Shown here one piece after another: positions 23,337 through 31,526 of a stretch of 64,000 nucleotides of DNA. The first letter of the stretch is position 1. The number at the start of each line of letters is the position of its first letter. The notes beneath the pieces were generated by a model. It did no database searches. It was not told where the DNA came from and saw nothing but the letters and a program-made list of their open reading frames with translations. Where the stretch lies: assembly GCF_029963765.1 (NCBI RefSeq), contig NZ_JALBYU010000004.1, positions 248,001-312,000 on the forward strand, in the 5' to 3' direction. Made by a program: the position numbers and the translations under genes. The DNA is from Pseudomonas sp. UYIF39 (GTDB lineage: Bacteria > Pseudomonadota > Gammaproteobacteria > Pseudomonadales > Pseudomonadaceae).

Positions 23337-23576
23337 GTCCGTTTCCCTACGGCAAGGGCTGAAACGTGGAGTCCTTCAGGCTGGGAAGATAGCCCAGTGC
23401 CACTAGGCTGTCCAGATGAATACGCCTCAACAGGGCATGGCTTCTTGCGAGCAATATCAGGCTGTCGTGAGGGATCGCTACTGGCCGTTTTCTGTCAGAG
23501 GCCACAGGTACTCCCGGCCAGAAGCAGACGCTTACCTTCCCATCTCGTCACGCTCGTTCGGTGTGGCGCTCTTTTT

Positions 23577-25556
23577 TCAGTGTTCTGCTTGCAACTCCGC
23601 AACTAGGTCATCCTTGGACGCTGCGGTGTAGTCATCTCGTTTGAGCTTGAGGTTCTCGAGCATGAAGCCGTGCGTCAACTCAAACCCATCGAGCAACGTG
23701 TACCAGTTCATGACGTATAGCTTCATGCGTGGGTCGTCTGCCACTAACCCGGGATCGCTACGTGCAATCAGGTTGTTCAAGCGACTAGGAATGATGGTGT
23801 CGGCTGACGATATTTGGCGCCCGAGTAAGATTAGCTCGAAATGCATTTTTTCTGACTTGAACTCCGGCTGACGCTTGATGATGTCTGCATAGTCTTCCAG
23901 CTGTCGAAGGTGCTTCTTGTTCAGGGAAATCGCCGGTCGCTTTATCTCCACCACGATACATCTGTAGACCTTATTCCCCAGGGAATCAGTAGAGGGAAAC
24001 TTACGTGCCAGAAAGAGGTCTGCTTGCCGCCTTGCCCCCGGCAGGTCTTCCTCATCGTCTACGTCATCCATGCTCAGGGAGGTTCGAGCCATGACCTCGT
24101 CGCGCATTCGACGAGCAACCTTTGCAAAGGTGTCTTCTTCCGCACCAATAGTCTCGTAGCGTGCTCCGAACAACCATGTATTGTTCTCGATGACCTTCTG
24201 CAGATCAGGAGTCTCACGAACTTCGCGGTAGTGCTCATTCATGACGTGTCGCAGCTGCTGCACCGCAGTGGCTCGTCGCTGCAGCACCTCGATGCTCGCG
24301 ACGATGCTCTCTAAGGTCGTACGATGCAGCTGCTTCGCGAGGACTTGCATCGACTTCGCATCGAGGTCGAGCGCACCTTCTAGCACCTCAAACAGCGCGT
24401 CGTTCTCGTTTGAAACAGCGAGCCGGTCCAACAGGCGAATAATGAGCTTTGCCTGCTTCTTGTTGGCGTTGCTGAACACACGAGGCTCGGCAATGTAGAG
24501 GTTCCGCACCAAGCCGCGAGTATGCTGATGTCGCCATGCCTTCTCCGCGTCATCCAGTCCAACATAGCTCGGGAAGTAGCCTTCATCCTCATAGCCCTGC
24601 ACCACCTCTTCGGCTCGCATGCGTAGGAATTTGTCATAGATGGATTGGCTCAGGCGGTCCAACTCGGACTTGAACTTCTTCCAGGTTGGCGATGCAAGTG
24701 TATGTGCCCCTGGATTCAGCAGATCTTGCTCGCTCGAGAAGGTATCAGCCCATGCCGACGTTACGCACACGCTGGTGAAGAAGTTAGGCTTCTGGTTAAG
24801 CGAGCTCAACACCTTGTAGACTGGCGCGCCGCTAGAATTGAGCAGGTATAGGTACGATTTCTCCGAGGTGGGCCGTTGCTCCCAGCGAATCACCTGAGCC
24901 TGGAAGATAGCGTCGTCGGTCGCGATCTCTTTCTGGAAGGCTTCATGCTCCGGAATCTGAATAGTGACGCCGTTTAGCACTACTTGTTTCTCGGGATGTA
25001 CGGCAAGGTACCAACCGAACTCCACGGAGAACTTTTCGCGTAGCGCGTCCAACTCTGGTAGAGCGCCCGTGAAGTCCGTGAGCTCTACTAGAGTGCCTTT
25101 TCCCTGTCTCAACAGATCCGCGTTCTGCTCAGCCCCCTCCAGAAGCCGACCTTCGAAGTCTTTGATGGTCGGCTCGGCAACGTAGATAACTGCGTCGACG
25201 CCGTTGCATCTAGTGAACCATGATGCGTTGCGGCAAATCATATGGAACGCGAGGCGTCCGCGGCCATGCTCGCCCTTCAGCGAGAGGTTCGTTCTCTTCG
25301 CCGAGTCGTTAAAGCTACCGAATGTGTCGGTCAGTGCGTCGAACTCAATGCCATCACCATCGTCCAACACAACAACCCGCTCCAGGCCATGCATCTCGTT
25401 CTCGGCTACATCGACCGATACAAAACTCGCAGCGGCATCGAAGCCATTCCAAACCAGCTCGAACAGAGGTTGCCAAGGCTCCGCATTCTTGAAGTGCCTT
25501 TTAATTCCGGAATTACCGATGGCAGCACTGCCCTTGAATACTAGTTTTTTTGTCAT
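23577..25556 (-). CDS. GHKL ATPase fused to a Shedu-type (DUF4263) nuclease domain
   Basis: 659 residues, start MTKKLVFKGS behind GGGAGAGGG. The N-terminal half has the GHKL ATP-binding motifs: FELVWNGFDAA (Glu/Asn box), LDDGDGIEF (DxGxG) and GEHGRGRLAF (lid glycines), as in MutL and Hsp90. The C-terminal part from about residue 457 (ENNTWLFG) resembles the Shedu nuclease, with ADLFL (Asp about 513), VEIKRP (Glu 537, Lys 539) and RQLEDYADII, a PD-(D/E)xK core. This would be an ATP-controlled DNA nuclease, probably antiviral given its place in a defence island. Domain calls are by eye; the function is inferred. Confidence 0.85.
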   Translation of the reverse strand: MTKKLVFKGSAAIGNSGIKRHFKNAEPWQPLFELVWNGFDAAASFVSVDVAENEMHGLERVVVLDDGDGIEFDALTDTFGSFNDSAKRTNLSLKGEHGRGRLAFHMICRNASWFTRCNGVDAVIYVAEPTIKDFEGRLLEGAEQNADLLRQGKGTLVELTDFTGALPELDALREKFSVEFGWYLAVHPEKQVVLNGVTIQIPEHEAFQKEIATDDAIFQAQVIRWEQRPTSEKSYLYLLNSSGAPVYKVLSSLNQKPNFFTSVCVTSAWADTFSSEQDLLNPGAHTLASPTWKKFKSELDRLSQSIYDKFLRMRAEEVVQGYEDEGYFPSYVGLDDAEKAWRHQHTRGLVRNLYIAEPRVFSNANKKQAKLIIRLLDRLAVSNENDALFEVLEGALDLDAKSMQVLAKQLHRTTLESIVASIEVLQRRATAVQQLRHVMNEHYREVRETPDLQKVIENNTWLFGARYETIGAEEDTFAKVARRMRDEVMARTSLSMDDVDDEEDLPGARRQADLFLARKFPSTDSLGNKVYRCIVVEIKRPAISLNKKHLRQLEDYADIIKRQPEFKSEKMHFELILLGRQISSADTIIPSRLNNLIARSDPGLVADDPRMKLYVMNWYTLLDGFELTHGFMLENLKLKRDDYTAASKDDLVAELQAEH

Positions 25557-25814
25557 ACGATCCCTCTCCCTTTGCGACGATTCTTGCACAACTCCTTGAA
25601 TGTAGGGGTGACCGATTTCAGCCGAAGTGGGCAGTCAAGAAAATGTGCTGACAGGCTGCTTTTGGCTGTGGATTCAACCGGTCGTCACAGGCCGCTATGG
25701 GTGACAGCAGCCTGCCGCACGCTCGGGCGATTAGCTAGCGTCAAAGTCATTCGATTCAAAAAAATCTCAACCACACATTACTGCTATGACATCACCACCA
25801 AGAAGGTTCGCCCC

Positions 25815-26165
25815 ATGTCATTGCAGTGCCCTCGTTGTCATTCCCCCAAAGTCGCTTCCTTCCATCACGCCATGAAAATCGGCGCAGCCCTCGGCACCGT
25901 GGGCGGTGCTGCGCGTGGCGTCAGTGCTGCACTGGCTGGCGGTCAGGCTGGTGCGCTTATTGGATCTTTCGCCGGCCCTGTCGGTATCACGCTCGGCTCA
26001 GTAACAGGTGCCATCCTCGGCGGCCTGGCCGGTGGGGTTGGTGGTTGTGCGCTCGGCGCGCAGCTGGGCGAATCGCTCGACCGCCACGTCCTGGCCCACA
26101 ACCTCTGTCTGCTCTGTGGTCATCGCTTCAACCTGCCTACATCCAAACAACCTCCTAACTTCTAA
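25815..26165 (+). CDS. Zinc-ribbon plus glycine-zipper membrane protein
   Basis: 116 residues, start MSLQCPRCHSPKV behind AAGAAGG. An N-terminal CPRC pairs with a C-terminal CLLCGH, so the two ends could jointly hold one zinc ion. Between them lies a long glycine/alanine stretch (about residues 20-80, e.g. GTVGGAARGVSAALAGGQAG) typical of glycine-zipper segments that enter membranes. It is the first gene of the rightward recombination module. The function is unknown. Confidence 0.75.
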   Translation: MSLQCPRCHSPKVASFHHAMKIGAALGTVGGAARGVSAALAGGQAGALIGSFAGPVGITLGSVTGAILGGLAGGVGGCALGAQLGESLDRHVLAHNLCLLCGHRFNLPTSKQPPNF

Positions 26166-26237
26166 CCCCATCAATCATTGCCGGGACTGCGCATGCTCAG
26201 CGCTTTATGCCGGCGTGCACCTGAAGGAATCTCAACC

Positions 26238-27206
26238 ATGGCTCATCTCGTCGAAACAATGGCCTACGCTGGCGCAGCACCATGGCATGGCCTGGGCAAT
26301 CAGCTCACTCAGAAACAACCCATCGAGGTCTGGCAACGCGAAGCCGGCATGGACTGGAAAATCCAGGAAAGCCCCGTGCATTTCAAGGCAGATGCGATTG
26401 GTCATCTGGGTTCTATTCACTCGTACCCGGAACAGAAGGTGCTGTTCCGCTCGGATACCAAGGCACCGCTATCGGTGGTCTCCAATCGCTATCACACCGT
26501 GCAGCCAAGGGAAGTTTTGGAGTTCTACCGAGACCTGACCGAGGTCTCTGGCTACGAGTTGGAAACAGCCGGCGTGCTCAAGGGTGGACGTAAGTTCTGG
26601 GCGCTGGCGCGTACCGGGCAAGGTGCAGCGCTCAAGGGAAACGACCAAGTGAATGGCTACCTGCTGTTGGCAACTTCCTGCGACGGTACCCTGGCCACTA
26701 CAGCAACGCCGACCACTGTTCGCGTAGTCTGCAACAACACCCTGACCATCGCCCTGGCCGGTACCAGCCGGGCGATCAAGGTGCCCCACAACACCCGCTT
26801 CGATCCGAAGGCGGTGAAGAAACAACTCGGCATCGCCGTCTCGCAATGGGACGACTTTATGTACCGCATGCGCGCCTTGGCCGAACGTAAGGTGCAGTGG
26901 CATGAAGCACTGGGCTTCTTTATGAACGTGCTGTGCAAAACCAATCCGACCGGTGCTCTGCCGGAGGTTCTGCCCAACGAGCGTGCCCTGCGCAAGGTCC
27001 AGGAACTGTACGAGGGTCGTGGTCGGGGCAGTCAGCTCGACTCGGCACGCGGCACCGCCTGGGGCCTGCTCAACTCCGTGACCGAGTTTGTCGATCACGA
27101 GCGCCGCGCCCGCAGCGACGAGTACCGCATGGACTCAGCCTGGTTCGGCCAAGGCGCGCAGATCAAGCAACGTGCCCTGGACACCGCTCTGCAACTTGTC
27201 GCCTGA
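26238..27206 (+). CDS. DUF932 phage/plasmid-related protein (TIGR03299 type)
   Basis: 322 residues, start MAHLVETMAYAGAAPWHGLGN, the typical opening of this family (mother genes contain PWHGLG). Other marks are FRSDTKAPLSVVSNRYHTVQPREVLEFYRDL and ATTVRVVCNNTL-like segments. Such proteins are widespread on plasmids, phages and integrative elements, where they sit beside YqaJ-like nucleases and single-strand annealing proteins. The biochemical role is not established. A terminator-like hairpin follows. Confidence 0.88.
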   Translation: MAHLVETMAYAGAAPWHGLGNQLTQKQPIEVWQREAGMDWKIQESPVHFKADAIGHLGSIHSYPEQKVLFRSDTKAPLSVVSNRYHTVQPREVLEFYRDLTEVSGYELETAGVLKGGRKFWALARTGQGAALKGNDQVNGYLLLATSCDGTLATTATPTTVRVVCNNTLTIALAGTSRAIKVPHNTRFDPKAVKKQLGIAVSQWDDFMYRMRALAERKVQWHEALGFFMNVLCKTNPTGALPEVLPNERALRKVQELYEGRGRGSQLDSARGTAWGLLNSVTEFVDHERRARSDEYRMDSAWFGQGAQIKQRALDTALQLVA

Positions 27207-27228
27207 CCGTTTACCTCCTCCACCCCAT

Positions 27229-27263
27229 AACGCCCGATCAGCCTGGTTGCTGATCGGGCGTTT
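27229..27263 (+). terminator. Hairpin between the DUF932 gene and the YqaJ-like gene
   Basis: AACGCCCGATCAG and CTGATCGGGCGTT pair perfectly (13 bp) with an 8-base loop and a short T-run. It lies just before the ribosome site of the next gene, so it may attenuate rather than fully stop transcription. Confidence 0.75.
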
Positions 27264-27285
27264 CTATGTCCACAAGGAGAATGCT

Positions 27286-28287
27286 ATGAAAGCTAGTTCG
27301 TTAAGCCGCGCCTGCAAGCCGCGCCCGGCGCTGCGTTTAATCAGTACCAAGGAATTACCGCGTGAAGATTGGCTGATGGTGCGTAAACAGGGTATCGGCA
27401 GCTCGGATGCCGGTGCTGCGGTAGGCCTAAATCCCTACAAGTCGCAGCTGGAGCTGTGGATGGAGAAAACCGGGCGCGACACCACGTTACCGAAGGCCGA
27501 CCCACACGATGAAGAAAGTCCGATGTACTGGGGCAATGTGCTGGAACCGGTCGTGGCCTGGCATTACAGCAAGCGCACGGAGAACAAGGTGCGGCGTATC
27601 AACGCTGTACTGCAGCATTCCGATCCGGAGCTGTCGTGGATGCTGGCCAACATCGACCGCGAGGTGATCGGTGCCGAAGATGTGCAGATACTTGAATGCA
27701 AGACCGCCGGCATAAACGGCGCACGTCTCTGGAAGGAGGGCGTGCCGGAGTATGTGCAGTTACAGGTGATGCACCAGCTCGCCGTCACTGGCAAGCAGGC
27801 GGCAGATGTCGCTGTGCTGCTCGGTGGTCAGAGACTTGAGATTCACCGCATCGAACGGGATGAGCAAATGATTGCTCGCCTGATCGAACTGGAGCGTAAG
27901 TTCTGGCAGTACGTGGAGACGGATACGCCACCACCTGCAGATGGATCTGCTTCGGCGGAAATGGCGCTGCGCTGTTTGTACCCGGAGGACAACGGTCAGA
28001 CGCTGGACCTCAGCAATCATGCCGGATTGACCGCTTCCTACACCGAACTGAAGGTGGTACGCCAGTCGATTGCCGAGAAAGAAACCCGTGAAGCCCAGCT
28101 CAAGCAGATGCTGCAGCAGGCCATGGGTGAGGCTACTCGGGCCGAGTTCAGTCACGGTTTCATCAGCTGGAAAAAGTCCAAAGACAGCACTGTGCTCGAT
28201 GTTAACCAGCTGCTCAATGACAAGCCGTATCTGCAGGTTCGCTACACCAAGCTCAAGGAAGGCAGCCGTCGTTTCCTGATCAGTTAA
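27286..28287 (+). CDS. YqaJ-family (lambda exonuclease-like) recombinase nuclease
   Basis: 333 residues, start MKASSLSR behind AAGGAGA. The nuclease domain spans about residues 20-210, with GIGSSDAGAAVGLNPYKS, WGNVLEPVVAWHY, NIDREV and LECKTAG supplying the acidic and lysine residues of the lambda-exo/YqaJ PD-(D/E)xK fold. A coiled-coil helix follows (SIAEKETREAQLKQMLQQAM). It probably resects DNA ends for annealing-type recombination of the element. No RecT or Beta partner is identifiable next to it. Confidence 0.9.
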   Translation: MKASSLSRACKPRPALRLISTKELPREDWLMVRKQGIGSSDAGAAVGLNPYKSQLELWMEKTGRDTTLPKADPHDEESPMYWGNVLEPVVAWHYSKRTENKVRRINAVLQHSDPELSWMLANIDREVIGAEDVQILECKTAGINGARLWKEGVPEYVQLQVMHQLAVTGKQAADVAVLLGGQRLEIHRIERDEQMIARLIELERKFWQYVETDTPPPADGSASAEMALRCLYPEDNGQTLDLSNHAGLTASYTELKVVRQSIAEKETREAQLKQMLQQAMGEATRAEFSHGFISWKKSKDSTVLDVNQLLNDKPYLQVRYTKLKEGSRRFLIS

Positions 28288-28374
28288 CCCATTCCACTTC
28301 AAAAAATCCCTCTTGGTCACCCATGCGGCGGTAGCTGTGTGGGCAGCCTTTCTTTCATTTCAAGGAGAGCCACT

Positions 28375-29283
28375 ATGCTCAAAGGTCTGGCTATTACCCC
28401 GCCAATACTCGGGCGTATTTCCATCGGCAAAGTCATCGAAAAGAACGGCAAACGCCTGCCGGAGAAGGATGACCAGTTCACCATCACTTCACAGGTGCAA
28501 GGTAAGGACGGCTGGCTTCTGCACCCGCTCAACGATGAGCTGCGTAAAGGTCAAGAAGACAAGCTACGCAGCATCCCGGTGCGCCTGCTGTTCAACGAAC
28601 CGGAGCTGAATTTCCGCGCCGACTACACGCTGTTTGATCGCCAGTCTGGCAGGCAGCTGTGCGTGGGCAATGGCGAGACCTGCAAGCGCGTCACTCAGGA
28701 CGGCATGCAATCACTGCCCTGCCCATCGCCTGATGCCTGCTCATTGGCCAAGGGTGGCGTCTGTAAGCCCTACGGCCGGCTGAATGTGCTGATTGGTGAT
28801 GATGATCCACTAGGCAGCTTCGTGTTCCGCACCACCGGCTTTAACAGCATCCGCACCCTGGCTGCTCGGCTTCATTACTTCCAAGCTATTTCGGGCAATC
28901 GGTTGGCCTGCCTGCCGTTGGAGCTGCGCCTGCGTGGCAAATCCACCCGTCAGAGCCATGGCACGCCGATCTTCTACGTTGACCTGACGGTACGTGGTGG
29001 CATCGACATGAGTGAGGCGCTGCGGGTTGCTAATGAGTTGGATGAACAACGGCAAACCGCTGGCTTCGATCAGTCCGCACTGGATGGGGCGGCACGCCGT
29101 GGTTTTAGTAAAGGCGCGTTCGAGGACAGCGAAGAAGATAGCGGCGCGGTGATTGAGGAGTTCTTTTCAGTCGAAGGCGGTGCTGAGCAGCCATCTTCCA
29201 AACCCATACAACAGCAATCAAGCAAACCCAGTCTGGCTGAAAAGCTTGAAAGCCACTGCCAGCAACAACCCCATAACACCTAA
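28375..29283 (+). CDS. Gp3-like recombination directionality factor / metal-binding protein
   Basis: 302 residues, start MLKGLAITPPILGRISIG behind AAGGAGAG. A cysteine cluster at about residues 95-130 (CVGNGETCKRV, CPSPDACSLAKGGVCKPYGRL) suggests a structural metal site. The family includes proteins annotated as phage gp3-like recombination directionality factors. The C-terminus is Ser/Gln-rich and low complexity. In this island it follows the YqaJ gene and precedes the radC-like gene, a set often repeated on Pseudomonas islands. Whether it directs this tyrosine integrase is unknown. Confidence 0.75.
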   Translation: MLKGLAITPPILGRISIGKVIEKNGKRLPEKDDQFTITSQVQGKDGWLLHPLNDELRKGQEDKLRSIPVRLLFNEPELNFRADYTLFDRQSGRQLCVGNGETCKRVTQDGMQSLPCPSPDACSLAKGGVCKPYGRLNVLIGDDDPLGSFVFRTTGFNSIRTLAARLHYFQAISGNRLACLPLELRLRGKSTRQSHGTPIFYVDLTVRGGIDMSEALRVANELDEQRQTAGFDQSALDGAARRGFSKGAFEDSEEDSGAVIEEFFSVEGGAEQPSSKPIQQQSSKPSLAEKLESHCQQQPHNT

Positions 29284-29311
29284 AACCGGCCAGCCGGCTA
29301 TGGAGCAAAAG

Positions 29312-29809
29312 ATGAAATTGCACAAGTTTAGAGCCGGTGAAGCCACTGGCACCTATCTGGTCGATTCACCTGTAAGCGAAGCCGACATCCTGCTGATGGC
29401 TCAGCAACTAGCCAGTCAGCGGCTGCGCCGTGGACGCTCACTGACCTCTCCCAAGGCAGTGTTCAACCATTTGCAGACGTTGCTGGGCGACTATGAGCAC
29501 GAGGTATTCGCTCTTCTTCTACTGGACAGCAAGCACCGGATTTTGACGTTTCAGGAGCTGTTTCGCGGCACTCTGGATGCGACAGGGGTTTACCCCAGAG
29601 AGGTCGTCAAGATTTGCCTGGAGTTCAACGCCGCCGCAGTGATCCTGGTTCACAACCACCCGTCAGGTGATCCGGAACCTAGCCAGGCTGACCGGACCCT
29701 GACTCGCAAACTTCAGGACGCATTGAACTTGATAGACATCCGCACGCTCGATCACATCGTGGTGGGCCGTGAGGGATGTGTTTCGATGGCTGATCGGGGG
29801 CATCTATGA
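29312..29809 (+). CDS. RadC-like JAB-domain protein
   Basis: 165 residues. The JAMM metal site is plain: HNHPSGDPEPSQAD, with the upstream Glu in the FQELFRGT segment. Proteins called RadC on mobile elements share this domain; the old link to DNA repair is doubtful and the substrate is unknown. I choose MKLHKFRAG because GGAG lies 6 bases before it. An ATG four codons earlier lacks a ribosome site. The stop overlaps the next start by 4 bases. Confidence 0.9.
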   Translation: MKLHKFRAGEATGTYLVDSPVSEADILLMAQQLASQRLRRGRSLTSPKAVFNHLQTLLGDYEHEVFALLLLDSKHRILTFQELFRGTLDATGVYPREVVKICLEFNAAAVILVHNHPSGDPEPSQADRTLTRKLQDALNLIDIRTLDHIVVGREGCVSMADRGHL

Positions 29810-29988
29810 AAACCACCATGCTGGCAATGCTAAAGCTACTTGGAACGCTGCTCGCGTTCGTCGGCATACTGGCCGGCTGCATCGTGGGGCTGTTACTAGT
29901 AATAGCAATGGTGCGTTTTCCACCACTACTGATTGCAGTGCTGCTGGCTTGCTGGATCTTCAACCGACTGCAAAGAAATATAAGCTGA
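29806..29988 (+). CDS. Small membrane protein
   Basis: 60 residues, almost entirely hydrophobic, with two likely transmembrane helices (TLLAFVGILAGCIVGLLLVIAM and LLIAVLLACWIFN). Its start overlaps the radC-like stop (ATGA), so it is translated by coupling. Function not recognised. The following 190 bases to the dprA-like stop hold no recognised feature. Confidence 0.6.
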   Translation: MKTTMLAMLKLLGTLLAFVGILAGCIVGLLLVIAMVRFPPLLIAVLLACWIFNRLQRNIS

Positions 29989-30179
29989 CTACTTCAATGA
30001 GTGAACTCCCAGCGTGAACAGCTACCAAGCTGTCCACGCTGAAGCGTCTGAACTTTTCTTTTTGCCTTTCGGGTCCTTATATTCCGCTGCTGCAGTGCCG
30101 GTATACATGCAGGTGATATCAGTAGCGAACTTAGTCTGCAGGAAAGTGCCGCTACGCACGTCCTCATGGGATTCGGCGA

Positions 30180-31526
30180 TCAATCGAGGCCGAGCCCCAT
30201 TTGACCGGCAGAAGCACTATCTGAAGTTGCGCGAGGTTGACTCTCAGCGTTCGAAACTTTTAGATGTTGGTAACGCACCGGTTTGGCTAATTTCTGTACC
30301 GCACCCTCATCGACTGATGTCTTAAGCCACTCTGTGATCTGCTTCTTGGGCAACTCCCATTGGGCAACCAGCTCATCAATCGTCGCTGCTCGCCCAAGGC
30401 GTTTCAGCTTCTCGAGGAAAAACTGATAAAAGCTCAACTCGGTAAGACCAAGAGGACTTTCAGCCGATGCTTTGGGTTTTTCCCGGGACGGGGCAGTTAC
30501 TAGTGAAGTTTGTAACTCTGTTTCTGTGCTGGTATGGCTCAGACTAGATAGCTCAACTTCCGTGGAAACAGCCTCGCTATCAAAAGTCCGTGGGGTTGTT
30601 GAATTAAGGGGCATAGACAAAGCTTGCACATCTAACTGCTCAGCCTCGCCATCCAACCATTGTCCACCTTCAGTCACGAGCATCCGATTACCGGACTGAG
30701 TATCCTGGTCTCTTTTTACCCAAAGAGGCACCCAAGCCTTTTTCAAATTTTCAATGGCCCCGCTCCAGGTTCCGCCCTTGATATCGGAACGAACCACAAC
30801 CGCAGCGCGACTCAGACAGTAAATGTACTTGTTACGGGCCATAGCATTGCCCGCATTGAAACCGGCCTCGGGATAGAACGGAGAAACCAGCACGAGATTG
30901 TTATTCATCAACCCCTGCCTCCATTTACTGGCCATTGCAGCTTTCAGCAAGCTATCCGCCATAACACCTATAACCGTGCCCTCTTGGATCAATCCGCCCA
31001 GCATCGCAGCCTCATCTACTCCGCGAGCACCACCGGAGACCACAGACTGCCCAGCAACAGCAATTCGTTTCCCCAATGCCTTGGCATAATCCAGATCAGC
31101 CTCGCTTGCATTACGAGCACCGACTACGGATACGCCACCCTGATTAAGCAAGCGCGCATTGCCGCATCCAAACAGCACAGGCGGCGCATTGTTTCGTAGC
31201 TGATGCTTAAGTAGTTTGGGGTAGTCGGCATCCGAGCGGGTTAGGACCCATATTCCCACACGACTCCATTTCTCCAGCGCCAGCGCCAGCGCATGACCAC
31301 GCCCAAGCAACTGCTCGATTCGCTCCAGCGAGATTTTGTCATCTTGCCATCCCTGTAACACCCCGCACGGCTCGGACGTAACCAGATCAGCGGGGGTCTT
31401 TCCCTGCTCATTGAGCCAGACTGCAAAGCGCCCCCACTCAGTAGGGGTAAGCGGCTTTGCGTCGCCTACTGACTTCGAGAAGTAGGAAGTCAGCAGCAGG
31501 ATGGACTGAGTCGTGGTATTGATCAT
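30180..31526 (-). CDS. DprA/Smf-like DNA-binding protein of the BREX island
   Basis: 448 residues. A Rossmann-like DprA domain spans about residues 100-290: VSVVGARNASEADLDYAKALG, VVSGGARGVDEAAM, GTVIGVMADS, ARNKYIYCLSRAAVVV and GGTWSGAIENLKK. A C-terminal winged helix (about 370-430, AATIDELVAQWELPKKQITEWLK) follows a low-complexity linker. Chromosomal DprA loads RecA on incoming single strands. This diverged copy overlaps the recQ-PRTase gene by 4 bases and follows the BREX operon, so I infer an accessory role in phage defence rather than competence. Confidence 0.85.
   Translation of the reverse strand: MINTTTQSILLLTSYFSKSVGDAKPLTPTEWGRFAVWLNEQGKTPADLVTSEPCGVLQGWQDDKISLERIEQLLGRGHALALALEKWSRVGIWVLTRSDADYPKLLKHQLRNNAPPVLFGCGNARLLNQGGVSVVGARNASEADLDYAKALGKRIAVAGQSVVSGGARGVDEAAMLGGLIQEGTVIGVMADSLLKAAMASKWRQGLMNNNLVLVSPFYPEAGFNAGNAMARNKYIYCLSRAAVVVRSDIKGGTWSGAIENLKKAWVPLWVKRDQDTQSGNRMLVTEGGQWLDGEAEQLDVQALSMPLNSTTPRTFDSEAVSTEVELSSLSHTSTETELQTSLVTAPSREKPKASAESPLGLTELSFYQFFLEKLKRLGRAATIDELVAQWELPKKQITEWLKTSVDEGAVQKLAKPVRYQHLKVSNAESQPRATSDSASAGQMGLGLD

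Noticed and set aside
30180-31526. Chromosomal competence gene dprA
   Set aside because: The protein is diverged, overlaps the RecQ-PRTase gene and lies inside the island behind BREX, so it is treated as a defence accessory.
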